Source of the DNA: an uncultured Lachnospiraceae bacterium
Lineage (GTDB): Bacteria; Bacillota; Clostridia; Lachnospirales; Lachnospiraceae
Assembly: GCA_934293375.1 (NCBI GenBank)
Contig: CAKQYS010000003.1
Coordinates: 124,001-188,000, forward strand
Reading direction: 5' to 3'
Length of the DNA stretch: 64,000 nucleotides
In this document: positions 26,394 to 34,172 of the stretch, in pieces
Layout of the letters: each line of letters opens with the position of its first letter
How positions within the stretch are numbered: position 1 is the first letter of the stretch
The notes under the pieces: model-generated
What the model was told of the DNA's origin: nothing
Database searches by the model: none
The model's input: the letters and a program-made list of their open reading frames with translations, nothing else
Translations under genes and position numbers: made by a program

Positions 26394-27185
26394 ATGAAGA
26401 AGGATTATTTATTCTATGGCGCATTTGGTATTGGTGTGATTGCACTGTTAGCGGTGCTTGCTACGTACAATTTTAAGAGCCAGAAACCAACAAAGGACAA
26501 GGGTGTGGATTTGAATGCATCCAAGCAGGAAACGATGAAAGAGGCAGATCAGATCGATGTAATGGGTGAAGATGTTACGGCTGAGGATGCCGGCGAAAGT
26601 ACACCAACCAAAAACAATACGCAAAAGACGCAGGCAGCCACAAGAGAAGATGTAGATTCAATGAAGGCAGGACAGAGTAGTACGACAGAAAATAAGGATC
26701 AGTTGTCCACAACAGAAAAAAACGGACAGACAGAGTCTCAGACCAGCCGGGCAGTAGCAGGAAATGGATATAATGGGAGCCAGACACTGACATGGCCGGT
26801 TACCGGTGATGTGATCCTGCCATATAGTATGGATACCACGGTCTATTTTCAAACACTGGATCAGTATAAGTGTAATCCGGGTATGTTGATCGCAGCACAA
26901 AAGGGCGATCAGGTAGAGGCAGTGTATGCCGGAACAGTCAAAGAAACAGGCACATCTAAGGAGTTTGGAGACTATCTGGTACTTACACTTGGTAATCAGT
27001 ATGAGGTATTCTATGGACAGCTGAAGAATATTCATGTAAAGAAGGGGGATGCAGTCAGCGCCGGTGATAAGTTAGCCAGTGTGGCAGAACCAACGAGTTA
27101 CTATGAGAAAGAGGGGACCCATCTTTATCTTGCTATTACGAAAGAAGGGAAACCGGTGAATCCGGTATCTTTAATGACGGATTAG
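26394..27185 (+). CDS. LytM/M23-like membrane protein, probably inactive (SpoIIQ-like)
   Basis: A 263-residue protein: membrane helix at about 8-25, a long Thr/Gln/Lys/Asp-rich linker (about 30-135), and a C-terminal LytM-type beta domain. The domain keeps the SpoIIQ-like opening (WPVTGDVILPYSMDTTVYFQTLDQYK), but the zinc motif HxxxD is replaced by NPGML, and the second HxH reads HLYL. Peptidase activity is therefore unlikely, as in Bacillus SpoIIQ, which acts as a structural channel partner. Sporulation is inferred only. GAGGTG lies upstream of the ATG at 26394. Confidence 0.8.
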   Translation: MKKDYLFYGAFGIGVIALLAVLATYNFKSQKPTKDKGVDLNASKQETMKEADQIDVMGEDVTAEDAGESTPTKNNTQKTQAATREDVDSMKAGQSSTTENKDQLSTTEKNGQTESQTSRAVAGNGYNGSQTLTWPVTGDVILPYSMDTTVYFQTLDQYKCNPGMLIAAQKGDQVEAVYAGTVKETGTSKEFGDYLVLTLGNQYEVFYGQLKNIHVKKGDAVSAGDKLASVAEPTSYYEKEGTHLYLAITKEGKPVNPVSLMTD

Positions 27186-27204
27186 TGGATCAGAAATCTT
27201 GGCA

Positions 27205-27249
27205 TTGACAGATTGTATTCTCTATGCAATAATAGGAATGACTATTATT
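27205..27249 (+). promoter_or_regulatory. perR-like promoter with overlapping palindromic operator
   Basis: TTGACA (27205-27210), 17-base spacer, AATAAT (27228-27233). An 8-base perfect inverted repeat AATAATAG (27228-27235) and CTATTATT (27242-27249), with 6 bases between, covers the -10 and likely start point, so self-repression by the Fur-family product is likely. Confidence 0.65.
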
Positions 27250-27272
27250 ATTAGATTGGATAGGAGGATACA

Positions 27273-27671
27273 ATGGCAGCTACGAAACGAAGTCGTCAGC
27301 GCGAGGCAATCATAGCGTTTCTCAAGACGCGGAAAGACCATCCGACGGCGGATGTTGTATTTACTAATTTACGGGAGAGTATGCCCAATCTGAGTCTGGG
27401 TACTGTATATCGTAACTTATCACTTCTGGCAGATCAGGGTCAGATCCTGCGGATATCTTGTGATGGTAAGGTAGATCATTTTGACGGATTTACCCATCCG
27501 CATTATCATTTTCAGTGCCTGGGATGTGGAGCCGTCAGTGATGTAGAATTAGATCTTGGCGATTATCTTCTGAAGAAAGCTGCTCCGGTCACAGAGGGAA
27601 GGATTACACAGCATACAGTGATCTTTCACGGATATTGTCCGGAATGCGATGCTAAGATACAACAAGCGTAA
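27273..27671 (+). CDS. perR: Fur-family transcriptional regulator, PerR-like
   Basis: A 132-residue metal-dependent repressor. It has an N-terminal winged helix (about 1-80, HPTADVVF and LGTVYRNLSLL) and a C-terminal dimer/metal domain with DHFDGFTHPHYHFQC. The structural zinc pairs are CLGC and CPEC. The residue aligned with PerR Asp104 is Asp (GAVSDVEL), which favours PerR (peroxide sensing with Fe2+/Mn2+) over Fur or Zur. The gene stands alone with a promoter that overlaps a palindrome. TAGGAGG precedes the ATG. Confidence 0.88.
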   Translation: MAATKRSRQREAIIAFLKTRKDHPTADVVFTNLRESMPNLSLGTVYRNLSLLADQGQILRISCDGKVDHFDGFTHPHYHFQCLGCGAVSDVELDLGDYLLKKAAPVTEGRITQHTVIFHGYCPECDAKIQQA

Positions 27672-27696
27672 ATGTATAAAGAACTCAAAGGTAACA

Positions 27697-27727
27697 AAAA
27701 GCCTACAGCATCTGCTGTAGGCTTTTA
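27697..27727. terminator. Bidirectional terminator between perR and the cellobiose phosphorylase gene
   Basis: AAAAAGCCTACAGCA and TGCTGTAGGCTTTT form a perfect stem with A run on one side and T run on the other. It serves the two convergent genes. Confidence 0.92.
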
Positions 27728-27754
27728 TGATTGTAATTCGTGATATGAAAGGGA

Positions 27755-30232
27755 TTAACCCATTACAACCTCTACATTGTGAGTCTTGCCATCACCGAAT
27801 GCAGGAAGAACATTGCCCTCAATTGCATTGCCGTCAACGGTAACGCTCTTGATACCCTTGCATACATGATCCGGATTTGTAACCTTGATATCATATGTAG
27901 CTCCACGGAACTCTCTCTTTGCTGACAGACCATCCCAAGCAGCCGGAATAGAAGGATCGATCTTTAATCCGTCGAAGTCAGCAGCAATACCTAAGATGTA
28001 CTGTGAAATTGCTACCATGTTCCATGCAGCAGTACCGGTCAGCCATGAGTTCTTACCCTGACCAAAGTTCTTGCCTGTCTGTCCGATATCAGAACCGGCA
28101 TCCTTACCGCCGATCATCTGGCCATATACATATGGCTCGGTCTTGTGAAGATCAGATGTCTCCTCTGTAAATGCAGGTGCAATCTCTGAATAGTACTTGA
28201 ATGCCTGATCACCGGCGCCGGCATAAGCAGCTGCACAAATGATCCATGCATTGTTATGTGTAAAGATACCTGCGTTCTCCTTGTATCCACCCGGATAAGT
28301 AGAAATCTCACCATACTGGATATAGTACTTTGTGAATGCAGGATTGTTCAGAACAAGACCATGCTCTGTGTTCAATCTTTCATCAACGGCTGCAAGAGTC
28401 TTCTTTGTGGCTTCGGCATCAATATCAGACATAATCGCAAATCCCTGTGGCTCGATGAAGATCTGACCCTCTTCACATTCCTTAGAACCCATCTTCTCAC
28501 CGTTTGCATCGTAGGCTCTTAAGAACCAGTCACCATCCCATGCATGCTCCATGATGTTGGCCTTCATCTTATCGATCTCAGCCTGTGCGGCAGCAGCCTC
28601 ATCATCCTTGCCAAGATGCTTCAGAATAGATACATAGTTTGGCCCTGAATATGTAAATAATGTTGCAACCATAACAGACTCAGCAACCTTAGAGTAACCA
28701 CCCTCTGCAGCGAACTTTGGATTCGTGTATGTCTGGAAAGACTCGCCTGGTGTGTCTGAGAAACATGAAAGGTTGATACAGTCATTCCAGTCAGCACGCA
28801 TTGCCAGTGGAAGACCATGAGGTCCTAAATTGTTTACGATCTTGTAGAAGGAAACCTTCAAATGATCGAGCATTGGCTGTGCCTTAGACATATCATTGTC
28901 ATAAGGAACCATTTCATCTAAGATACCCCAGTCGCCGGTCTCCTTGATATATGCGGAAACGGAGAGGATCAACCATAATGGATCATCTGAGAAATCTCCA
29001 CCGATATCGGCATTACCCTTCTTTGTAAGAGGCTGATACTGATGATAACATCCGCCATCCGGGAACTGTGTAGAAGCGATATCAATAATTCTCTGTCTTG
29101 CACGATCAGGAATCTGATGAACAAATCCTAATACATCCTGGTTGGAATCACGGAATCCCATACCACGACCGATACCGGACTCAAAATATGATGCAGAACG
29201 AGAAAGGTTAAATGTAACCATACACTGATACTGATTCCAGATATTTACCATTCTGTTTACCTTGTCATCAGGTGTATCAACACTCAATACGCTCAGAAGC
29301 TTGTCCCATGTAGCCTTTAACTCAGCAAGACCTGCAGCAACCTTCTCAGGCGTGTTATACTGCTCCATCATAGCGTGAGCCTTTACCTTGTTAATGGTCT
29401 TGCCATCCGCCTCAAACTTCTGGTCAACAGGCATCTCAACATAACCAAGAATAAATACCAAAGTCTTAGACTCGCCCGGAGCTAATGTGATCTTCTTATA
29501 ATGGGAAGCAATCGGTGACCAGCCATCTGCGAATGAGTTGCTTGCCTTGCCAGCCTCAACTGCCTGTGGATTGTGGAAACCGTTGTAGAGTCCGATAAAG
29601 GAATCTCTGTCTGTATCGTAACCGTCGATCTCGTCATTCACCGTATAGAATGCGAAATGATCACGTCTGTCTCTGTACTCTGTCTTGTGGTATACGGTAG
29701 ATCCGTCCACCTCAACACGACCTGTAGAGAAGTTTCTCTGGAAGTTTGTGCAGTCATCCTGCGCATCCCACAGACACCACTCTGCGAAAGAGAAGAATGA
29801 GAAAGTCTTCTCTGCAGTGCTTTCATTTGTCAGGACAACCTGCTGTACCTCACCAGCATAATTCTGTGGTACGAAGAAAGTAACCTCAGCCTTCAGGTCG
29901 TTCTTCTTACCGGTAATGATCGTGTAACCCATACCATGACGGCACTCGTATGAATCAAGCTCTGTCTTCACCGGAGACCAGCCAGGGTTCCAGATTGTGC
30001 CATTCTCATTGATATAGAAATAGCGTCCGCCCATATCGATCGGCACATTATTGTAACGATATCTTGTAATTCTTCTAAGACGAGCATCCTTATAGAAGCT
30101 GTAACCTCCTGCTGTGTTAGAGATCAAAGAGAAGAAATCCTGTGTTCCTAAGTAGTTGATCCATGGATATGGAGTTCTAGGAGAAGTGATCACATACTCT
30201 TTGTTCGCATCATCAAAGTAACCAAACTTCAT
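27755..30232 (-). CDS. cbp: Cellobiose phosphorylase (GH94)
   Basis: Splits cellobiose with phosphate into glucose 1-phosphate and glucose, saving ATP; cytoplasmic. The 825-residue length and full family layout are present: N-terminal beta-sandwich opening with FGYFDDANKEYVITSPRTP, and an (alpha/alpha)6 barrel with the catalytic Asp in MRADWNDC (about residue 484). GRGMGFRDSNQD, HQYQPLTKKGNADIG and HNNAWI are also present. The ATG at 30232 is chosen because it gives the standard N-terminus; the frame extends to 30274. A cello-oligosaccharide transporter is not in the window. Other GH94 substrates are possible but less likely. Confidence 0.92.
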   Translation of the reverse strand: MKFGYFDDANKEYVITSPRTPYPWINYLGTQDFFSLISNTAGGYSFYKDARLRRITRYRYNNVPIDMGGRYFYINENGTIWNPGWSPVKTELDSYECRHGMGYTIITGKKNDLKAEVTFFVPQNYAGEVQQVVLTNESTAEKTFSFFSFAEWCLWDAQDDCTNFQRNFSTGRVEVDGSTVYHKTEYRDRRDHFAFYTVNDEIDGYDTDRDSFIGLYNGFHNPQAVEAGKASNSFADGWSPIASHYKKITLAPGESKTLVFILGYVEMPVDQKFEADGKTINKVKAHAMMEQYNTPEKVAAGLAELKATWDKLLSVLSVDTPDDKVNRMVNIWNQYQCMVTFNLSRSASYFESGIGRGMGFRDSNQDVLGFVHQIPDRARQRIIDIASTQFPDGGCYHQYQPLTKKGNADIGGDFSDDPLWLILSVSAYIKETGDWGILDEMVPYDNDMSKAQPMLDHLKVSFYKIVNNLGPHGLPLAMRADWNDCINLSCFSDTPGESFQTYTNPKFAAEGGYSKVAESVMVATLFTYSGPNYVSILKHLGKDDEAAAAQAEIDKMKANIMEHAWDGDWFLRAYDANGEKMGSKECEEGQIFIEPQGFAIMSDIDAEATKKTLAAVDERLNTEHGLVLNNPAFTKYYIQYGEISTYPGGYKENAGIFTHNNAWIICAAAYAGAGDQAFKYYSEIAPAFTEETSDLHKTEPYVYGQMIGGKDAGSDIGQTGKNFGQGKNSWLTGTAAWNMVAISQYILGIAADFDGLKIDPSIPAAWDGLSAKREFRGATYDIKVTNPDHVCKGIKSVTVDGNAIEGNVLPAFGDGKTHNVEVVMG

Positions 30233-30272
30233 GTAATAAATACCTTCCTTTCTTTTATTGTACGATCGGATC

Positions 30273-30299
30273 ATCTATTGGTTATATGAAACAATAGAT
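30273..30299 (-). promoter_or_regulatory. Inverted repeat in the leader of the cellobiose phosphorylase gene
   Basis: Perfect 8-base arms ATCTATTG (30273-30280) and CAATAGAT (30292-30299) with 11 bases between, located between the predicted promoter and the ribosome site. It is a possible repressor operator or leader hairpin. Confidence 0.5.
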
Positions 30300-30329
30300 A
30301 CATCCGGATATGTACAGTCGTATGGTCTC

Positions 30330-30358
30330 ATTATACGATATCAGACCCTAAAACACAA
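30330..30358 (-). promoter_or_regulatory. Predicted promoter of the cellobiose phosphorylase gene
   Basis: On the minus strand: TTGTGT (30353-30358), 17-base spacer, TATAAT (30330-30335). The -10 is perfect and the -35 weak. Confidence 0.55.
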
Positions 30359-30363
30359 GAAAA

Positions 30364-30394
30364 AACCGACAAATTCACGAAGAAAATGTCGGTT
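30364..30394 (-). terminator. Terminator after the aldose epimerase gene
   Basis: Read on the minus strand: AACCGACA...TGTCGGTT stem followed by TTTTTTCTT, 10 bases past the stop codon of the upstream minus-strand gene. Confidence 0.85.
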
Positions 30395-30403
30395 GTTTTC
30401 AAA

Positions 30404-31408
30404 TTAATCTAAATAGAGCCGCTGGGTCAAAGTCTTGGATTCTCCCGGAGCAAGTTCCTGATATCCGGTAGTCTCATCAAACAGTGACAGATTCGGTGCA
30501 TTCACCATCCAGGTCTGTGGTTCAACACAGAAATAACCCTTCTCGCCCCATTCGTTCCATACAATAAAGAACTTGTAGGCATGGTCTGCCTCATAGCAGA
30601 TGCGGGTGCCGGTCTTGGTATCTGTGGCGATCGCACCATAATAAGGCTTGCCATCTTTCTCACCAACTTCACCGAAATACATTTCGGTATCGATCGGCTG
30701 ATGTACCGGGATCAGGCTGCCGGACAGATACTGCTTGTCATGGTCATCAAGAGGCAGCAATTCTTCTGTTGCCAGATATCTTTCGTCAATCTCACAACGA
30801 TCACCGATCGGGATATAAAGGCGTACATCCATACCATCGCCACCCTTGGTGAACGGTGCAAAAAATGCAGTGTGGGAGCAGACACCAAATGGCATCTGAA
30901 CCTCTGAAAGATTCGTCATGGTCAGCTTGTAAGATAATCCGGAAGCGTCCAGTCTGACATAAATCTCGGATCTGAAACTGACAGGGAAGTAAGAAAATGC
31001 CTCATCCTTCTCGTCATAGGTATATGCAGTCTTGACCATTGCATAATCTTCACCGGCAGACATCTCTACGACCTCATAAGGCCGCTTGTGCAGAAAACCA
31101 TGTAAATGTGTGTTGAATGCCGGTTCATTGATCGGAAACTGATAGGTAGCATCAGATGTCTTTAATATGCCATCTGCCAGTCTGTTTGGTAAATAAAGTG
31201 TTGGAAGTCCGTGAGTTTCAGCCTGATTCTTCAGATCCTCCATCGACAGGTCTTCCTCATAGCGTAGCAGCTCGATGTCCTTCTCGATATTGTATAAGCG
31301 GATAATATTGCTGCCTAAAAACGGTGCAACATATGCCTGATAACCGCCAGCAACGAGTTCAACGATCTCTTCGCCTTTTAGATTGATTTTTTGTGAAGTA
31401 GTTGCCAT
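30404..31408 (-). CDS. Aldose 1-epimerase family protein
   Basis: A 334-residue beta-sandwich protein of the galactose mutarotase superfamily, which speeds alpha/beta anomer exchange of sugars. Visible motifs: LPNRLADGIL, NTHLHGFLHKRPYEVV (catalytic His region), FGVCSHTAFFAPF and CVEPQTWMVNAPN with the family Glu. It lies upstream of and in the same direction as the cellobiose phosphorylase gene, but with its own terminator, so they are separate units of what looks like a sugar-use neighbourhood. AAAAGGAG precedes the ATG. Confidence 0.85.
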   Translation of the reverse strand: MATTSQKINLKGEEIVELVAGGYQAYVAPFLGSNIIRLYNIEKDIELLRYEEDLSMEDLKNQAETHGLPTLYLPNRLADGILKTSDATYQFPINEPAFNTHLHGFLHKRPYEVVEMSAGEDYAMVKTAYTYDEKDEAFSYFPVSFRSEIYVRLDASGLSYKLTMTNLSEVQMPFGVCSHTAFFAPFTKGGDGMDVRLYIPIGDRCEIDERYLATEELLPLDDHDKQYLSGSLIPVHQPIDTEMYFGEVGEKDGKPYYGAIATDTKTGTRICYEADHAYKFFIVWNEWGEKGYFCVEPQTWMVNAPNLSLFDETTGYQELAPGESKTLTQRLYLD

Positions 31409-31462
31409 AAATTCTCCTTTTCCGGGAAATATTCCCTTACAAGTACAAAATAGTACGGCTAT

Positions 31463-31491
31463 AGTTTATCATACATGCGTATGCTTGTCTA
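31463..31491 (-). promoter_or_regulatory. Predicted promoter of the aldose epimerase gene
   Basis: On the minus strand: TAGACA (31486-31491), 17-base spacer, TAAACT (31463-31468) preceded by TGa, an extended -10. A small palindrome GGGAA-ATA-TTCCC lies just before the ribosome site. Confidence 0.55.
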
Positions 31492-31575
31492 ACAGTTTCC
31501 TAATAATAAATAGGAAAAAGAAAATAAAAATTTAGAAAATCGTAATAAAAATGGCTAGTTATCAAGGAGAAAAAG

Positions 31576-31584
31576 TGTTATACT
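31576..31584 (+). promoter_or_regulatory. Extended -10 promoter of the SGNH-hydrolase gene
   Basis: TGtTATACT at 31576-31584, 43 bases ahead of the start codon. No clear -35. Confidence 0.45.
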
Positions 31585-31627
31585 CAAATCCGAATATTTT
31601 AGAAGAATGATGAAAGGATGCATTGCA

Positions 31628-32521
31628 ATGAATTTAAGCTACAGAAGAAGTTATAAGCAGCGACGTAAGATGCGCAATATTCTGGTGTTTACGATCATAG
31701 CGGTTTTATTTGTTGTGATTTCCTTGTTAGCATTATATATAAGAGAGCTTGATATCAAAGGCGTCGGCAGACAGGTCACGGTGACAGAATACATGGAACT
31801 TACACCGTTGAATCTGCAGCATTTCAATCAGTTGAAGGTGAGTAGTCATGGAGATCATACAACGGCATCGGATGAGAAGCCGGTTCATGGTGATAATCAA
31901 TATGATGAAACGGTCTATCAATATCAGGAAGAGGTAGTGGATTCTCATTATTTTGACGATGCACTCTTTATTGGGGATTCAAGAACAGAAGGCTTCTTCC
32001 TGTATACGGGAATGCAGAATGTGGATGCATATTATTCCAAGGGACTGAATGTGGAATCTATTTTCAGCAACAAGATCGTGAAGTCCGGCAGCGGGAAGAA
32101 GACAGTGCTTGAAGCCCTTGATGATAAGAAATATGCTAAGATCTATATTATGTTTGGCGTGAATGAACTAGGCTGGGCATTTGATTATTTATTTGAGGAT
32201 AAATATGCAGAATTGGTAGATGCTATTATAGAGAAACAGCCGGATGCCATTATCTATGTGCAGAATATTCTGCCAATTTCAGCGGAACGGTCGAAGACGG
32301 ATGACATTTATAACAACGAGAAGGTTAACAGATTTAATAGCCTGATCGAAGATATGTGCAAGTCAAGACCGCAGGTGATCTATCTTGATGTCGCATCGGC
32401 ACTCAGGGACGAGAGTGGTGCGTTGCCAAAGGGAGCAAGTCATGATGGTGTCCATTGTAATAAGGACTATTGTATGGTATGGTTAAATTATCTGAAAGGC
32501 AATACATTTATAAAAAAATAA
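31628..32521 (+). CDS. Membrane-anchored SGNH/GDSL-family hydrolase
   Basis: A 297-residue protein with a basic cytoplasmic N-terminus, one membrane helix (about 19-40) and an extracellular SGNH hydrolase domain from about residue 105. Motifs: block I FIGDSRTEG (Ser nucleophile), block III GVNELG, and block V SHDGVHCNKD (Asp-His). Such enzymes deacylate cell-wall sugars or lipids; the substrate is not known. The ATG at 31628 with AAAGGA upstream is preferred over 31607. Confidence 0.85.
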   Translation: MNLSYRRSYKQRRKMRNILVFTIIAVLFVVISLLALYIRELDIKGVGRQVTVTEYMELTPLNLQHFNQLKVSSHGDHTTASDEKPVHGDNQYDETVYQYQEEVVDSHYFDDALFIGDSRTEGFFLYTGMQNVDAYYSKGLNVESIFSNKIVKSGSGKKTVLEALDDKKYAKIYIMFGVNELGWAFDYLFEDKYAELVDAIIEKQPDAIIYVQNILPISAERSKTDDIYNNEKVNRFNSLIEDMCKSRPQVIYLDVASALRDESGALPKGASHDGVHCNKDYCMVWLNYLKGNTFIKK

Positions 32522-32559
32522 ATGATATAGTATTCAATGAAACTAAATGGAGGAAGAAC

Positions 32560-33024
32560 ATGAAGAAGAAAGTATTAGCAGTATTATTGGGAATGACAAT
32601 GTTGGTGATGGCAGCCTGTGGTGGGCAGAAAGAAGTTGTATTTGGTATCAGCCAGGCGGCTTCAGATCTGTTAGACAGTGGAGCATTTACAGACACATTG
32701 ACAAAGTGTGATAATGATAAGGTAGCGACCCTTTATAGTGTGGATGCAGATACATTAGCAGAGTATGAAGTGTACATCGGCACCGGTGCGACAGCAGAGG
32801 AGATTGCGATCTTCCGTGTAAAGGACAGCAAGGATCTGGATGCGGTGAAGACGGCGTGCGAGACAAGAATTGAAGATCAGAAAAAGGCATGTGAGAATTA
32901 TCTGCCGGATGAAATGCCAAAGCTGAACAGTCCGGTGATCCGTACGGCAGGCAATTATGTTGTGATGGTGATCAGTGCAGACAATAGTAAGGCAGAAAGC
33001 GCACTTGACAAATATATCAAGTAG
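32560..33024 (+). CDS. DUF4358-type lipoprotein
   Basis: A 154-residue lipoprotein: signal peptide with lipobox LVMAACGG, so lipidated on Cys20. The mature domain has the pattern AEYEVYIGTGATAEEIAIFRVKDSKDLDAVK, which matches the DUF4358 family common in Lachnospiraceae, of unknown function. The reading frame runs back to 32470, but the ATG at 32560 has TGGAGGAAG upstream and gives the signal peptide. It follows the SGNH gene by 38 bases, possibly in one transcript. Confidence 0.82.
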   Translation: MKKKVLAVLLGMTMLVMAACGGQKEVVFGISQAASDLLDSGAFTDTLTKCDNDKVATLYSVDADTLAEYEVYIGTGATAEEIAIFRVKDSKDLDAVKTACETRIEDQKKACENYLPDEMPKLNSPVIRTAGNYVVMVISADNSKAESALDKYIK

Positions 33025-33075
33025 TAAAACATAAATGATACTGTAGATAAGGCTCATCAATAAAGGAGAGAGGAT

Positions 33076-33525
33076 ATGCTCGAGAAAGCAATTCATATTG
33101 CAGTAGAGGCACATGCAGGACAGGTTGACAAGGCGGGGCAGGTCTATATTTTGCATCCGATGCGAGTGATGCTGTCAGGGCGTAATGAAGATGAGATGAT
33201 ATGCGGAATTCTTCATGATGTGATAGAGGATACTCCAATCTCAATTGACATGTTAAGAATGGAAGGGTTTTCGGAAAAGGTGCTTGAGGCACTGGATGCA
33301 ATATCGAAGCGTAAGGGTGAGAAGTATGCGGATTTTATTGAGCGTGTAGCGGACAATGAATTGGCTACCATTGTGAAGCTGAATGATCTGCATGATAATA
33401 TGAATCGGGAACGAATCAGAGACTATAAGGAAGCGGATGAGCGAAGACATGTGAAGTATGTAAAAGCACAGGCGCGCCTGCAACAGGTGTGCAGGGATCG
33501 TGGATGGAGCTATCGTATTTTCTAA
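33076..33525 (+). CDS. HD-domain hydrolase, MESH1/RelA-HD-like (possible ppGpp hydrolase)
   Basis: A 149-residue stand-alone HD domain. Metal and catalytic residues expected for the SpoT/MESH1 hydrolase group are all present: His27 in YILHP, His47-Asp48 (LHD), Glu51-Asp52 (EDT), Asp104 and Asn108 in KLNDLHDN. The DKAGQVYILHPMRV opening is typical. It has no synthetase, TGS or ACT domain, so it would be a small alarmone hydrolase, though other nucleotide substrates are possible. AAAGGAGAGAGG precedes the ATG, and a terminator follows. Confidence 0.75.
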   Translation: MLEKAIHIAVEAHAGQVDKAGQVYILHPMRVMLSGRNEDEMICGILHDVIEDTPISIDMLRMEGFSEKVLEALDAISKRKGEKYADFIERVADNELATIVKLNDLHDNMNRERIRDYKEADERRHVKYVKAQARLQQVCRDRGWSYRIF

Positions 33526-33527
33526 CA

Positions 33528-33556
33528 GAGCCGGTCAGATGATCTGACCGGCTTTG
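33528..33556 (+). terminator. Terminator after the HD-domain gene
   Basis: Stem AGCCGGTCAG/CTGACCGGCT with ATGAT loop and a short TTT, just after the stop codon. Confidence 0.75.
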
Positions 33557-33583
33557 CACATTCTGACAGGTGCAACATATAAT
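33554..33583 (+). promoter_or_regulatory. Predicted promoter of the GIY-YIG gene
   Basis: TTGCAC (33554-33559), 18-base spacer, perfect TATAAT (33578-33583). It predicts a leader of about 185 bases. Confidence 0.5.
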
Positions 33584-33589
33584 GAATTA

Positions 33590-33777
33590 GAATCCGCAGC
33601 CGAATCCTATTTACCAGTTTTGCATTTGGAACACTATTCGTTCATGGATAAAATACCAGATTATTCGGAGGCTTAATATAGGTGTTAGTTACATCCTGAG
33701 GTCCTCTTCAGGATGGGACTGATGCCGGAAGTAAGAGAAAACGGTGTGATTGGAACACCGATAGAGGGGATAACAAC
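33590..33777 (+). other. Long structured leader ahead of the GIY-YIG gene
   Basis: Non-coding stretch of about 188 bases containing two clear hairpins: ATCCTGA/TTCAGGAT (about 33693-33717) and CGGTGT/ACACCG (33742-33760). The latter is followed by AGAGGGG, the ribosome site region. No known riboswitch class was recognised. Confidence 0.4.
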
Positions 33778-34044
33778 ATGAACTATACATATATTGTAGA
33801 ATGCAGTGACGGCAGCTTGTATACGGGCTGGACGAATGATCTGGAACATCGGATCTCACAGCACAATGCCGGGGCGGGTGCGAAGTACACCAGATCCCGG
33901 CTTCCTGTGAGACTTGTATATTATGAGACATTTGGGACGAAACAGGAAGCAATGTCGAGAGAATGGCATCTGAAACAGCTGTCCAGAAAGGACAAGCTTG
34001 CTCTGATTGCGCAGTTTTGTGCCGGACAGGACACACCGACATAA
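33778..34044 (+). CDS. GIY-YIG nuclease superfamily protein (YhbQ-like)
   Basis: An 88-residue single-domain protein of the UPF0213/YhbQ type. It has the variant motif YTYIVECSDGSLYTGWT in place of GIY-YIG, the following DLEHRI arginine, and a C-terminal EAMSREWHLKQLSRKDK segment. Bacterial members are thought to act in DNA repair or cleavage, with little direct data. AGAGGGG lies about 9 bases ahead of the ATG. It is preceded by an unusually long leader. Confidence 0.9.
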   Translation: MNYTYIVECSDGSLYTGWTNDLEHRISQHNAGAGAKYTRSRLPVRLVYYETFGTKQEAMSREWHLKQLSRKDKLALIAQFCAGQDTPT

Positions 34045-34057
34045 AATATATCTAATA

Positions 34058-34102
34058 TGTTCAGTTTTTGTTAAGAAAGAGATCCCGGGTACATGCTAAG
34101 AT
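34058..34102 (+). promoter_or_regulatory. WalR-like box and extended -10 ahead of the amidase gene
   Basis: TGTTCA-N5-TGTTAA at 34058-34074 is one base off the WalR/YycF consensus TGTWAH-N5-TGTWAH. It is followed 22 bases later by TGcTAAGAT (34094-34102), an extended -10. The box lies just upstream of the -35 position, as in WalR-activated genes of Bacillus. Confidence 0.45.
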
Positions 34103-34172
34103 AAATATAACAATATAAGGCCTCACCGTATGGGTGGGGATCAATGTCTGCAAAAGATGAGGGTGAGAGCAT

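Noticed and set aside
33590..33777. Resemblance of GGAAGTA and CGTTCAT in the leader to glutamine (glnA-type) riboswitch motifs.
   Set aside because: The two pieces are about 90 bases apart and the required partner sequence CCGAAGGAACGC is missing.
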